The notes: a model not told the origin generated them from the letters alone. Counted from the first letter of the stretch, positions 8,553 to 18,366 are shown. The stretch: DNA of 64,000 nucleotides from Chloroflexota bacterium (GCA_013112715.1 JABFGB010000008.1:62001-126000); one strand, 5' to 3'. Made by a program: numbers and translations.

Positions 8553-10385
8553 CTATTTGCTATGGGCTTGGATGAACACCATATATTGAAGGTTCACCTT
8601 GCCAAGATAGCCATAGGCGCGGGTGCTGCCGAGGGTGACTTTGCCAGCGGGGAAATCTTGTGTGTAGATTTTAAAACGTTTGAGGCCGACCCATTCATCC
8701 CACGTATCTAGGGTGCCGTCGGTGAGTTCCCAGCCACGCAGCCAATTGGGGAGACTGGACGCTGTGCCCGTAAATGCCACATATATAGTAGACGGATAGG
8801 CCAGTTCAAATTCGAGAAAATTTTCGGTTTCGAGTTGATAATCAGCTTGGGCGGGGCGGATGGCAGGTAGGCGGCTGAGGAGGAGGGGGATTTTTTTGAA
8901 GGCGGTGTCTTGGTCAATATAGCAGGGTTCGCCATTATGCAGCAGATAGAGTTCATAGGGCTTGCCGCTGACGACCTCTACATTGCTGACCACTGTCTCG
9001 ATATTGCCATCCGAAGGGTAGCGATGGGCATAGACGGGGTAGGGGCCAAATCCTTCATAGGCCGCGATGCCAAGACCCCCAACAATCGAAATCAGCGGGT
9101 GCATCTCGTGAATTTTCTCTTTGCCAAAGTGCCGTTCCAACAACTGGATAAACACCGGAACCATTGACGAGCCACCTGTCCGCAGCACGACATCAATATC
9201 CTCAGCGGTCATGTTGGCTATTTGCAGCGTTTCCAGTAGGCCCATCTCGACCTCACGGATTTCGTTTTTTATCATGCGCTCAAATTGAGGGCGGGTGATG
9301 ACCTCACGGATGTGGATGGGGTCATGGTGAAATTCGAGGCGGGCCATCATCTCAGTCGAAAGCTGCTTTTTGACACGCTCAATCTCTTTAAACAGAGCGA
9401 AACCGAGTTTATTGCTGACCAACGTTTCGAGGGCATCAATGATCTGGGGTTTGGGGCTGTGCTGGCGGAAATCATACAGCACCTCACGATATTCGGGGCG
9501 GCTGACATCCGGCATGGTTTGCCAATTGAGCAGCATATCCAGAATTTCATAGGGGAACGGTTGATTGCCGATTTTGAGACCTGCCCCGAAATATTTCAGC
9601 AGCGATTCCATAATGCGTTTGTCGAGATCATCCCCGCCGACCAGAACGCCGTGTGTAGCGATGATTTCCGGCGCGATGCCTGCCCCGACATCGGCAATCG
9701 TAAAGTCGAGTGTGCCGCCGCCAAAATCGAACACCAAGACGCGCTGACGGTCTTCGCTGTGAATGTGATAGAGGAAGGTCGCCCCGATTGGCTCCGGCTG
9801 AAAGCGGATATTTTCGAATCCGGCCCAGCGTGCGGCTTTAAATAGGACTTCTTCGGCGCGGCGATCCACAGCGGGGTCATGCGAAAATCGTACTGGACGA
9901 CCCAACACAAGGTCGGTACAGAGTTGTTCAAATTGGGTTTCGGCGCTAATGCGGAGTGATTTCAGCAAAATGGCGATGAGTTCATCGAGGGTAAAGAAGC
10001 GGTCAAAAATCTGCGTGCCTTGATAGGTGGGGTTGCGGAGGGCGGTCTTGACGGATTGGAGCAGGCGTCCAAAGGCGGCATCATCATAAAAGGCGTAGGC
10101 GTCTTGCATAAACACGATTGGCCCACTGCCGGGTCCAGCAACCGTGACTTCAAATGCGCCGATGAGCTTTTTGCGCCATTTGACCGAACGGCCTGTTTCG
10201 CGTTTGGCATATTCGCGCATGGCTTCTAGGCCAAGATAGGTGTCGTAATCGCGGGTGAGGTAGATCAGGGAAGGGAGAATATCAGAATTTTCGCTGGTGG
10301 GGTCAATTTCTACCCCGTAGAGATTGGCGCCGTCATACAGAGCCACCGCTGAATTGGTCGTGCCGAAGTCAATCCCCAGACGCAT
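8553..10385 (-). CDS. Hsp70-family ATPase (YegD-like)
   Basis: A 610-residue actin-fold ATPase. Phosphate loop 1 is GIDFGTTNSAVAL at residues 4-16, phosphate loop 2 is VFDFGGGTLDFT near 222, and the adenosine motif is RTGGSSMVPVF near 410. The nucleotide-binding domain is complete. The C-terminal 180 residues do not resemble the DnaK substrate domain, and no EEVD-like tail is present, which places it with YegD/Hsp70-like proteins rather than with DnaK. The start is well supported by GGAGG seven bases upstream. No DnaJ or GrpE lies nearby. The downstream HEAT/zinc-ribbon gene is 88 bases away on the same strand. Confidence 0.85.
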   Translation of the reverse strand: MRLGIDFGTTNSAVALYDGANLYGVEIDPTSENSDILPSLIYLTRDYDTYLGLEAMREYAKRETGRSVKWRKKLIGAFEVTVAGPGSGPIVFMQDAYAFYDDAAFGRLLQSVKTALRNPTYQGTQIFDRFFTLDELIAILLKSLRISAETQFEQLCTDLVLGRPVRFSHDPAVDRRAEEVLFKAARWAGFENIRFQPEPIGATFLYHIHSEDRQRVLVFDFGGGTLDFTIADVGAGIAPEIIATHGVLVGGDDLDKRIMESLLKYFGAGLKIGNQPFPYEILDMLLNWQTMPDVSRPEYREVLYDFRQHSPKPQIIDALETLVSNKLGFALFKEIERVKKQLSTEMMARLEFHHDPIHIREVITRPQFERMIKNEIREVEMGLLETLQIANMTAEDIDVVLRTGGSSMVPVFIQLLERHFGKEKIHEMHPLISIVGGLGIAAYEGFGPYPVYAHRYPSDGNIETVVSNVEVVSGKPYELYLLHNGEPCYIDQDTAFKKIPLLLSRLPAIRPAQADYQLETENFLEFELAYPSTIYVAFTGTASSLPNWLRGWELTDGTLDTWDEWVGLKRFKIYTQDFPAGKVTLGSTRAYGYLGKVNLQYMVFIQAHSK

Positions 10386-10631
10386 CGAACTTCCTCCATA
10401 GGGTGTTAAAGGGTGAGCGCAAGGCGTTCCATTTTAGAGGAGTTCGGAAAATATCTCAAGACCCATCCTGACACATTTTTAGGTGTTCTTGTTCCGAGAT
10501 GGTGTTTATTGGTATTTTTGAAAGGCCAGATTGTTTGATATTAGGAGGTTATATAAGTAGAATGGATAGGCTGGTCAGTGTTTAGCGCGATACTCTACCC
10601 TTAGACTAAATAAGCTAGCTGGAGCAAATGA

Positions 10632-11903
10632 GTGCATTCTTCAAAATCAGCAAAACTACGTAAATTTATCCTCCAACGAATTTTCAAGATAATTTTGCGT
10701 CGCAAAGGTAATCGGGCAGTGGATAAGCAGAAGAAAATGATTCCTTACGGTGGATGGTGGCTGGATGAAGCTACCTACCAGCACGTTATGTCAGAAAAAC
10801 ATCCATTTATTGAATATGAGCGGTTTACTCAATTCGATGCCCACCAAATAAGGGATGAAAAAGGTGCTTTTGCTGTTTGGCATCCAAGTAAACTAAAACT
10901 ATTCTATTTTACACAACAAACATCCGATGCTGTAGATTGTAAGGTTCTGAATATTAGCGAATCTGGCATGATTATCGAGATGGAATATTTGGTTCCCATT
11001 TCGCTGTCGTCGCGTCAAATTCGAGATGTCGTTCATCATGAAGTTCAATCGCTTATTCTATTTGTTTTTGATAAACACATACTGATATGGAATTATGAAA
11101 AACAAGAGATTCCGTATGAGTATCACGTGGAAAATGATGCAGAGTTTACTAGAGGTGGGTTCTTTCCCGATGATGAAACAATTTGGTATCTGATTACCAG
11201 CAATAACGGAGGGATTGATTGGGGAATATGGAATTATCGTACTGGCACAAGCGAAGTCAATGTTTTAGAAGATGAGTTTTATGGGCGAAATGCAGTTTTG
11301 CATCCAAGCGGGAAATTATTTAGTGCGGTTTGGACAGAATATCAATGTGGTTACTATGTTTACCAAGCTATGTCTATAGAGAAACGCCTTTTTTTCTATT
11401 CGAAACCCGCACCCCGTCGCTATGAATATATGGCTTATAGCCCTGTTTTCTCTGTTGATGGACGGGTGATTGCCTTTTTTACCAATCCAGATTTGATGTT
11501 GCATAAAAACCATACTATGATTTGCTTATATGAGTTTGAGTCGGGAAATCTCATCACTGAGTTTTATACAGGCACTAATCGAGGGGAGAGATATCTTCAG
11601 TTTGTTGATAACGGCAAAACCCTTGCCTTTTATGTTAAGGATGAACCGTATCTACATATTTTTAATACTAAGACTGGCAAAAAAATTACAACAGCAATCA
11701 CCCCTTCTAAAATTCGGCATTTTACAGGTCATGCCCTGTTTGGATTTTACGCTGTAACCCATGAAAAAGGTCTGACCGTTTTTTTCGACTCGGAGAATCT
11801 TGGAGTGAGCACTTCAGATTCGAACCAAGAGACTGCCAATCGCATAGCCGCTAGTTTTATGGAGAGTTATCGGGACTGTCTCGTAAATCAACCCTTTAGG
11901 TAG
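10632..11903 (+). CDS. Hypothetical beta-propeller-like protein, AT-rich
   Basis: A 423-residue protein starting at a GTG with GGAG seven bases upstream. I do not recognise a named family. The first 35 residues are strongly basic (KLRKFILQRIFKIILRRKG). The rest has repeating beta-rich units of 40-50 residues with patterns such as AVLHPSGKLFSAVWT, SPVFSVDGRVIAFF and LQFVDNGKTLAFYV, which look like TolB/WD40-type propeller blades. No signal peptide is seen. The gene is clearly more AT-rich than the Hsp70 and murJ genes on each side, suggesting transfer. The 246 bases upstream (10386-10631) hold no other gene that I can support. Confidence 0.65.
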   Translation: MHSSKSAKLRKFILQRIFKIILRRKGNRAVDKQKKMIPYGGWWLDEATYQHVMSEKHPFIEYERFTQFDAHQIRDEKGAFAVWHPSKLKLFYFTQQTSDAVDCKVLNISESGMIIEMEYLVPISLSSRQIRDVVHHEVQSLILFVFDKHILIWNYEKQEIPYEYHVENDAEFTRGGFFPDDETIWYLITSNNGGIDWGIWNYRTGTSEVNVLEDEFYGRNAVLHPSGKLFSAVWTEYQCGYYVYQAMSIEKRLFFYSKPAPRRYEYMAYSPVFSVDGRVIAFFTNPDLMLHKNHTMICLYEFESGNLITEFYTGTNRGERYLQFVDNGKTLAFYVKDEPYLHIFNTKTGKKITTAITPSKIRHFTGHALFGFYAVTHEKGLTVFFDSENLGVSTSDSNQETANRIAASFMESYRDCLVNQPFR

Positions 11904-12007
11904 GATCGGGTGATTTTCCGACTGCGACCTTTCGTAGCTAGTCCCACCCCTATAACTGCGGTACAATGCCCGACTTGTTTTCGATATGATGCAGTTGAGG
12001 CATTGGC

Positions 12008-13720
12008 ATGACCCAAACACCCGAACCTGTAGAAAATCCCATTATCCCACCCCCCGACGTGGATGCGGATGACCCCACACGCCACGCCGCCCCTTTAAAT
12101 GCCAAACGACTGATACGTTCCACACTGGTCGTCATGATTGGCTTTTTGGCGACCAAACTGGTCAGCTTGGGGCAGGTGGTGATTTTAGCGGATCGCTTTG
12201 GCACTAGTTCTGACCAAGATACTTATGTTGCAGCCAGCCTCATTCCCGACAATATCATTCGGTTGATTGGGGTAGGGGCGGTGTCGGTGGCGTTTATTCC
12301 GCTGTTTAGCGGCCTACTCAATCGGCGGGATGGTGCGGGGGCATGGCGGCTGGCGAGTCAAGTGTTTAATACCATGCTGATTATCAGTCTGGTGTTGGGG
12401 ACAATCGTGTTGGTGATGGCTCCGCTGCTGGTGCATGAAATTTTGGCCCCCGGTTTCAGCGATGGCGAGGTCAAGCAGACGGTTGAACTGATGCGGATTT
12501 TGCTGATTACTGTCATGATTTTCCCCCTGAGTAGCCTGTTTACGGGGGTACTGAATGGGCATAACCATTTTTTGCTGCCCGTCCTCGCGCCGATATTTTA
12601 TGACCTCGGTCTGCTGTTTGGGGTGATTGTGTTTACTGGGCCATTCGGGATTTATGGCGTGGCATGGGGGACGGTCTTGGGGGCGCTGCTGCATTTTTCG
12701 ATTCAAGTGCCGGGTCTGTTCCGATTCAAAGCCAAATGGAGTCCGATCCTCGGCTGGAAAGACCCCCAATTGCGTCATGTGGTGCGCCTTTTGATTCCGC
12801 GTATTTTGGCAAGTGGCCTATTTGCGATCAACCTATTTGCCATCAGCAATATCGCGTCGCGGTTGGGTGAGGGGGCGATTAGCGCGTTCGGGTGGGGTGT
12901 GCGGATTATGGACATCCCCGAAGCCTTGATCGGCACGGCGATGGCCTTTGTAATTTTTCCATCCCTAGCGGCGTTGACCGAATTAGGCGATGTTGAACAG
13001 CGACGTAAGATGTTTTCGCAGGCGGTACGCTTCATCTTGGTGGGGTGTATCCCGGCGGGGGCAGGCATGATTTTGATTGGACGACCTGCGGTGCAAATTT
13101 TGTTCACCGACCCCGACGAGGCGCGATTGGTGTATGCAGTGGTGCAGGTGATGGGGGTTGCGCTGGTCTTCCAAGCGGTGCATGAGGTCGTGACCCGTGC
13201 CTTTTACGCTATGAAAGATACCATGACCCCGCTGATTGTTTCGGCCATAGCGACGGTGGCGACAGTGCTGGTCATTGTCACGGGCTATCTGATTTATGAC
13301 AACGTGGATGGTATCAGTTTATATGGGCCGTTGGGGGTGGGTGGCCCCGCGATTGGTTATCTGGTGTCGTTTATGGTCGAGTTGGGGCTGATGTTTGTGA
13401 TTTTGAAGCGGCGCTGGCAGGATGTGGACGAATCGCGCATCCGAACTGCCATTACTCGTACCCTCGCGGCGACGGCGTTGATGGCGATTCCGGTGTTCTT
13501 GGTGGATTATGCACTGGCCCATTCGATTTTCGAGGGGACGGGACGGATCGCGGGTTTGGCACGGGCCGGCGTTGGTGGAATACTCGGCGGGGTGTTTTTC
13601 CTGATCGGAGCGCTGATTTTCAAAGTGGAAGAAGTACGCCAGCTTCCTGATATGCTGCGGCGGGGACGGGGTAAGGAATCCGCCCCCATCACCCCTGAGG
13701 TCAGCACATCGGCAGTATAG
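12008..13720 (+). CDS. murJ: Lipid II flippase MurJ (MviN family)
   Basis: A 570-residue polytopic membrane protein of the MOP exporter superfamily with about 14 hydrophobic segments starting near residue 35. Characteristic features are the early LADRFGTSSDQDTYVAA region, the GVLNGHNHFLLP segment near 180, RAFYAMKDTMTPL near 400, and the arrangement of helices in two bundles. The family moves lipid II across the cytoplasmic membrane for peptidoglycan synthesis. The first 30 residues are an acidic, Pro-rich cytoplasmic tail. GAGG lies seven bases before the ATG. A paralogue in polysaccharide export is possible, since several MurJ-like proteins exist in this phylum. Confidence 0.85.
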   Translation: MTQTPEPVENPIIPPPDVDADDPTRHAAPLNAKRLIRSTLVVMIGFLATKLVSLGQVVILADRFGTSSDQDTYVAASLIPDNIIRLIGVGAVSVAFIPLFSGLLNRRDGAGAWRLASQVFNTMLIISLVLGTIVLVMAPLLVHEILAPGFSDGEVKQTVELMRILLITVMIFPLSSLFTGVLNGHNHFLLPVLAPIFYDLGLLFGVIVFTGPFGIYGVAWGTVLGALLHFSIQVPGLFRFKAKWSPILGWKDPQLRHVVRLLIPRILASGLFAINLFAISNIASRLGEGAISAFGWGVRIMDIPEALIGTAMAFVIFPSLAALTELGDVEQRRKMFSQAVRFILVGCIPAGAGMILIGRPAVQILFTDPDEARLVYAVVQVMGVALVFQAVHEVVTRAFYAMKDTMTPLIVSAIATVATVLVIVTGYLIYDNVDGISLYGPLGVGGPAIGYLVSFMVELGLMFVILKRRWQDVDESRIRTAITRTLAATALMAIPVFLVDYALAHSIFEGTGRIAGLARAGVGGILGGVFFLIGALIFKVEEVRQLPDMLRRGRGKESAPITPEVSTSAV

Positions 13721-13907
13721 AGAGGGTGGTACACATCAATGACCTTTCCACTATTTTTGGAATATACACCGATCAAAAGTGGAGCGTTCGCTTGTGTCAT
13801 TTTTAGCCCCCAATTTTCAGGCGTAAGGCTTGCTTCTAGCGCTCATTAAACGTACCATTAAATTAGATAATGTTAATAGAGGGGCTAATTTCTGAGAGGC
13901 AGCTAAC

Positions 13908-15059
13908 ATGCGGCATCGGGTGTGGATATGGATAGTATTAGCCCTGATTTTGGTTGCATGTGGGGGCGGTGGGGATGAAACCGATACCCCGCGCCTAATC
14001 ACCATCACGCCGGGGCCGCCCAATCCTGCCGTTTTGACCCAACAATATTTCGCCACCGCCACCATTCAGGGTTTCGCGCCGCCGACAGTTGCCATTGGGG
14101 GAACGGTGACTGTGCCAACCACTAACTTTACCTCAACCGGGACATGCAGTATTCCGGCAGGGTGGCAGCCGTATGTGGTTTCGACGGGCGATACGCTTTT
14201 CGGTCTCGCATTCGCCCTCGGCACGACAATAGATGTCATTCAACAGGGGAACTGCATCACCAATGCTGACTCCATTTTTGTAGGGCAGGTCATGTATTTG
14301 CCCAGTTTGCCGATTGGGGCGACGGCGGTCTTGACCATTCCACCCACGTTTATTGTGCCAACCCAGCCACTTACGACGATTCGCACCAGCACCCCGACAG
14401 CAACACAGAGTCAAGGTGTATTGACGGGCAACCGCCCAGTATTTCGTCAGCAATTGGTGGCCTCACCGACCTCGTTACGCTCGGATGGGGTCTCGATTAC
14501 CTTACAGCTTACCGTCGCGCTGGATGCCGGGGTGTTGAATGACGCGGATCGGGTGCGTTACTATGCCGGAACAACGGCGATAGACCCTGCGCCAGTGCAG
14601 GTGGGGATTGATAATGACCCGTTTGATGGCACGCGGGTGTCGTATACGTTTAACGAATTTGATGCAGAATTATTTTTCACCGCCGTCGCCGAAAATGAAT
14701 TTGGGACGACGAGCTCCAATATTTTGCATGTGATTTATGATCCTAATTATGTGACTGGGACAGGCAGTTTGCAGGTCACGCCATTTTCCGGGTTCGATGG
14801 TCGCACCTATTTACTGACCTCGAATGCTTCAGTGACAATTACGTGGAATGGTGCGCCAACGGATGCCAGCTATATTGATTTCTATTTTGTGGGGACGGAT
14901 GGCAGTCAATATACGGTGGGCCGTGATCCACTGCCGAGTGATGGTGGTCGGATTAGCTGGTTAGTGCCAACCGGGGCGAATGGGCAAATTTTCGCACGGG
15001 CGGGATATAGCAATAGCAATACATTAGATAGTCCGCGTGTGGGAGTGCAAGGGAGGTGA
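13908..15059 (+). CDS. LysM-domain lipoprotein
   Basis: A 383-residue secreted lipoprotein. The signal peptide ends in a lipobox LVAC with Cys18, followed by GGGGDETDT. One LysM domain spans about residues 84-132 (YVVSTGDTLFGLAFALGTT to VGQVMYLP), which binds N-acetylglucosamine-containing glycans. A Thr/Pro-rich linker follows to about 165. The C-terminal 220 residues are beta-rich and look like two immunoglobulin-like modules, ending without a catalytic motif. The role is probably wall attachment. GAGAGG precedes the start. It stands alone between murJ and the CBM48 gene. Confidence 0.8.
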   Translation: MRHRVWIWIVLALILVACGGGGDETDTPRLITITPGPPNPAVLTQQYFATATIQGFAPPTVAIGGTVTVPTTNFTSTGTCSIPAGWQPYVVSTGDTLFGLAFALGTTIDVIQQGNCITNADSIFVGQVMYLPSLPIGATAVLTIPPTFIVPTQPLTTIRTSTPTATQSQGVLTGNRPVFRQQLVASPTSLRSDGVSITLQLTVALDAGVLNDADRVRYYAGTTAIDPAPVQVGIDNDPFDGTRVSYTFNEFDAELFFTAVAENEFGTTSSNILHVIYDPNYVTGTGSLQVTPFSGFDGRTYLLTSNASVTITWNGAPTDASYIDFYFVGTDGSQYTVGRDPLPSDGGRISWLVPTGANGQIFARAGYSNSNTLDSPRVGVQGR

Positions 15060-15209
15060 GAATAGAATTAAGTGGGTGGTTCGTAAAAATCACTACATCA
15101 AAACCCCAGTATTTGGTTAAGACAACTAAATGACTGTGGTAAGACGGCCTTATTTTTCGCCAAAAATATCAGTACAATAAATTTAAGTGTTCATAAGCGA
15201 GGAGACTCG

Positions 15210-15521
15210 ATGTTAAAAAAGCAATTCCTGAAAACCAAATGCAAAGTGACTTTTGTTCTGCCAGAATCGCTTGCGTCTGAATCCGTTAAGGTCTATCTGG
15301 TTGGTGACTTCAACAACTGGGATGAACAAGCGACCCCGATGGAACTAAAAGCCAAGTCTTATCAAATTACGGTAGATTTGCCCTTGGACCAAGATTTCCA
15401 ATTCCGGTATCTGGTGCATGAAGGCGACAATCCCGGTCAGTGGCACAATGATTGGCACGCGGATCGGTATGTGCCCAATCCTTTCAGTGGTGATAACTCG
15501 GTGGTTTCAACCCGTCGGTAG
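15210..15521 (+). CDS. Single-domain CBM48 (isoamylase-N) glycogen-binding protein
   Basis: A 103-residue protein made of one CBM48/E-set domain: KVYLVGDFNNWDEQATPM at about 32-49 and FQFRYLVHEGDNPGQWHND near 68-86 carry the Trp and Tyr residues typical of alpha-glucan binding. No enzyme domain is attached. GGAG lies five bases before the ATG. The next plus-strand gene is a glycogen-debranching enzyme, so the protein may target glycogen metabolism. An intrinsic terminator separates the two genes, so they are probably transcribed apart. Confidence 0.8.
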   Translation: MLKKQFLKTKCKVTFVLPESLASESVKVYLVGDFNNWDEQATPMELKAKSYQITVDLPLDQDFQFRYLVHEGDNPGQWHNDWHADRYVPNPFSGDNSVVSTRR

Positions 15522-15587
15522 TCTAACTCTACATTGAAGGTGCTGCGCGGTTTTTAGGGCTAACGACATTTTATTTTGTTATCAAAC

Positions 15588-15637
15588 ATCGCTCACTGCT
15601 TAAGGTAGCGTATACTAAGGGCAGCGGGCGATTTTTG
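15588..15637 (+). terminator. Intrinsic terminator after the CBM48 gene
   Basis: Positions 15588-15599 pair with 15621-15632 with one mismatch and one G-U pair, leaving a 21-base loop. The stem runs into TTTTT at about 15632-15636 on the plus strand. It lies 67 bases after the CBM48 stop and just before the debranching-enzyme ribosome site. Confidence 0.5.
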
Positions 15638-15656
15638 TTATCACAAGGGAGCATTA

Positions 15657-17765
15657 TTGAAAATGGGCATCCAATTTGGGCGAAGCATTACCGGAGAGTT
15701 TAACCAAGCAACTCGGCGGGAATGGCTGGTGACCAATGGAACCGGGAGCTATGCGATGGGTACGATAGCAATGGCCCGTACTAGGCGCTATCACGGCTTG
15801 CTGACGGTGGCGCTCGAACCCCCAACCCATCGGTATATGTTGGTGGCGGCGATGGATGCGTGGGTAGAAATTCATAATCGGCGAGTCCCCCTGATTAGCC
15901 ACGATTGGATGGCGGGCGTGGTGATCCCCGATGGGTATCGGAACTTAGAGCAATTTTTATTAGAGGGCAATATCCCTGTGTTTCGTTGGGCCGTCGGGGG
16001 GGTACGCATTGAGCAGCGGATTTGGATGGCACATGGCGAAAATACCACTTATGTAACATGGCATTATACACATGGTAACCAGCCGATTCGACTTATTATC
16101 AAACCGTTGGTGACCTATCGCTCCCATCATGATCGCACCAAAGGTGGCAGTAGTTTCACGGTCAGTATTGCGCCGTCAGTGTGGGAACAGGGTATTATGC
16201 TGGATATTTTGCCAAAAGAAGATGCTGGTAGTGCCCCGGCACCGGATTCGCTACCATTCCCTTTTCGGATCTTAACCAGCGGCGGAAGTTTGGTTCCGAC
16301 GAATGAGTGGTGGTGGTCGTTTCGGCTGACCTCAGAAGGGGCACGGGGTCTTAATGAGGAGGAGGCCCTATTTAAGACTGGCACAATTGAGGCTGTATTG
16401 GAGGTTGGGCAACCGCTGGCAATTGCGTGTACATTGGAAGAAAAAGCTCCGGCGAAGTGGGAACCAGCACTTAAAAAAGAACAAGAACGTCAGAAAAAAT
16501 TGCTGCTGAAGGCGAAGGTTGAAAAAGCGCCGGGGTGGATACAGCAGTTGGTGTTGGCAGCAGATCAGTTTTTGGTAGAACAGTCCGGCGATAAAGATAC
16601 CCATCCAGCAATTATCGCGGGTTATCCTTGGTTTACAGTTTGGACGCGGATCGTGATGATGGCGTTGCCGGGATTGACACTGGCAACCGGACGGGCTGAA
16701 ATTGCTGCTCAAATTTTACAAGCCTATGCCCAACGTTTTGATCAAGGGATGCTGCCAAATTATTGGGCCGATGAACCGGATAAACCACTGGACTACAACA
16801 CGGTGGATGCAACGCTATGGTATTTTCTTGCGGTGTGGGCCTATCATCAGGCGATGCCGGATGATAAGACCCTGATTGAAACGCTCTATCCAGCGCTGTA
16901 TGAGGCGATAGAGTGGTATTTTAAGGGGACACGGTATCATATCCATGTAGATGCGTCGGATGGCTTGTTATTTGCAGGCGAAACCTCATTCGCAAAACAT
17001 GATAACAAGGGGGAAAAAACGACCGCCCAAGTGACGACGCAGTTGACATGGATGGATGTCAAGATTAGCGGAAAGGCGCTGACGCCGCGTGTGGGTAAGC
17101 CTGTGGAGGTAAATACGCTTTGGATTAATGCACTGTTTATTATGCAGCATTTTGCTGAGAAATTAGATAAACATGACGAGGCTGAACGGTATAAGACCCA
17201 TGCGAATCGGGCAGTTGAAAGTTTTAATAAGCGATTTTGGTCAGCGATTAAAGGCTGGCTCTATGATGTCATTGATGGGCCGGGGCAGGCGGTAGGGGAA
17301 TTGGTGAATGATGATACCCTACGCCCCAATCAGTTATTGGCACTCAGCCTGCCGTTTCGTGTATTGCGAGACGTTGAAAAGTCCAAGCAGGTGCTGGAGG
17401 TGTGTGCGCGAGAACTATTGACCTCACATGGATTACGTACCTTAGGACGTGATGAAGATGAATATATTGGGAAATATAGCGGGCCGGATGAAAAACGGGA
17501 TTTGGCCTATCATCAGGGAACGGTGTGGGGTTGGTTGATTGGACCATTTATCAGCGCCCATTATGCGGTTTATCAAGATGCGACAGCGGCGTTGAGTTTT
17601 CTGCGCCCTTATGAAGATTTGGTACAGGATCACGGTGTTGGAACCCTCTCTGAAGTATTTGACGGCGATGCACCCTATGTTCCACATGGTTCAATTGCCC
17701 ATGCAGCCAGTGTAGCGGAAGTGCTGCGGGTGTGGCATGAATTGGGTCGTCCCACAACGCTTTAA
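15657..17765 (+). CDS. Glycogen-debranching enzyme (amylo-alpha-1,6-glucosidase, GH133)
   Basis: A 702-residue protein. The N-terminal beta domain begins REWLVTNGTGSYAMGTI and TRRYHGLL (residues 20-50), the usual GDE_N signature. The C-terminal (alpha/alpha)6 barrel starts near 300. YNTVDATLWYF near 380 and DLAYHQGTVWGWLIGPF near 620 are intact and hold the two Asp residues that I expect to be catalytic. The otherwise near-invariant WGRD motif (GYPWFxxWGRDTMIALPG) reads GYPWFTVWTRIVMMALPG, so the Gly and Asp are lost. The TTG at 15657 has GGGAG five bases upstream and is preferred over the ATG at 15663, which has poorer spacing. It probably acts on glycogen branches, but activity is uncertain. 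Confidence 0.85.
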   Translation: MKMGIQFGRSITGEFNQATRREWLVTNGTGSYAMGTIAMARTRRYHGLLTVALEPPTHRYMLVAAMDAWVEIHNRRVPLISHDWMAGVVIPDGYRNLEQFLLEGNIPVFRWAVGGVRIEQRIWMAHGENTTYVTWHYTHGNQPIRLIIKPLVTYRSHHDRTKGGSSFTVSIAPSVWEQGIMLDILPKEDAGSAPAPDSLPFPFRILTSGGSLVPTNEWWWSFRLTSEGARGLNEEEALFKTGTIEAVLEVGQPLAIACTLEEKAPAKWEPALKKEQERQKKLLLKAKVEKAPGWIQQLVLAADQFLVEQSGDKDTHPAIIAGYPWFTVWTRIVMMALPGLTLATGRAEIAAQILQAYAQRFDQGMLPNYWADEPDKPLDYNTVDATLWYFLAVWAYHQAMPDDKTLIETLYPALYEAIEWYFKGTRYHIHVDASDGLLFAGETSFAKHDNKGEKTTAQVTTQLTWMDVKISGKALTPRVGKPVEVNTLWINALFIMQHFAEKLDKHDEAERYKTHANRAVESFNKRFWSAIKGWLYDVIDGPGQAVGELVNDDTLRPNQLLALSLPFRVLRDVEKSKQVLEVCARELLTSHGLRTLGRDEDEYIGKYSGPDEKRDLAYHQGTVWGWLIGPFISAHYAVYQDATAALSFLRPYEDLVQDHGVGTLSEVFDGDAPYVPHGSIAHAASVAEVLRVWHELGRPTTL

Positions 17766-17775
17766 GTGATGGGCC

Positions 17776-18366
17776 ATGTTGAGACTATTTCAAATCCTGC
17801 TGACGTGGATGGTTGCGGTATTTATTTTAAGTGGGGTGGTTTTAGTTGCGGTGCGTGCGATTGCCCAAAACACCCAGCCATTACCCGAAACGTATCTTGA
17901 TCCCGGTGAGTGCCCCCAACCGTGTTGGCAGGGTATCCAACCGGGGACAGGTTTGGAACGCTACTTTTTTTCAGTCCTCGAACGTATCAATTTGCGTTAT
18001 TCAGGGACGACCCGCTCCAACGGCGAAGTATTGACCGAATTTGAACTGACCATGCGTGGTGATATTCGACTGGCAGATGTTTTTACTGCTATGGGGCAGC
18101 CATCTCATGCTGTATTGCAATATGTGGCAGGCACGACGGGTGCAAATCCTACCGAACGTCAACTTTTGGTAGGGGGAACACTTTATTTTGGCAATGGTTT
18201 GGTGCAGGTAGATGTGGTGCGGGAGAATCAAGAATGGCTGTTTTCGCCCGATATGGTGGTACGGCGCATTCGTTATTTTGCGCCCAATCCTGAAGGATCA
18301 GCCGTCCCAATTGGAACACCGCACTGGCATGGCTTTGGGCGCGATTATGGTCAACCGGCTCGATAG
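17776..18366 (+). CDS. Hypothetical secreted or membrane-anchored protein
   Basis: A 196-residue protein with one N-terminal hydrophobic segment (residues 5-30, LLTWMVAVFILSGVVLVAV) that could be a signal peptide or anchor. A CPQPCWQGIQPGT motif follows at about 47-59; the paired cysteines may form a disulphide. The rest is mixed alpha/beta with no catalytic motif I can name. It begins 10 bases after the debranching enzyme and is probably co-transcribed with it. Its 3' end overlaps the convergent methyltransferase gene by 16 bases. Confidence 0.7.
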   Translation: MLRLFQILLTWMVAVFILSGVVLVAVRAIAQNTQPLPETYLDPGECPQPCWQGIQPGTGLERYFFSVLERINLRYSGTTRSNGEVLTEFELTMRGDIRLADVFTAMGQPSHAVLQYVAGTTGANPTERQLLVGGTLYFGNGLVQVDVVRENQEWLFSPDMVVRRIRYFAPNPEGSAVPIGTPHWHGFGRDYGQPAR

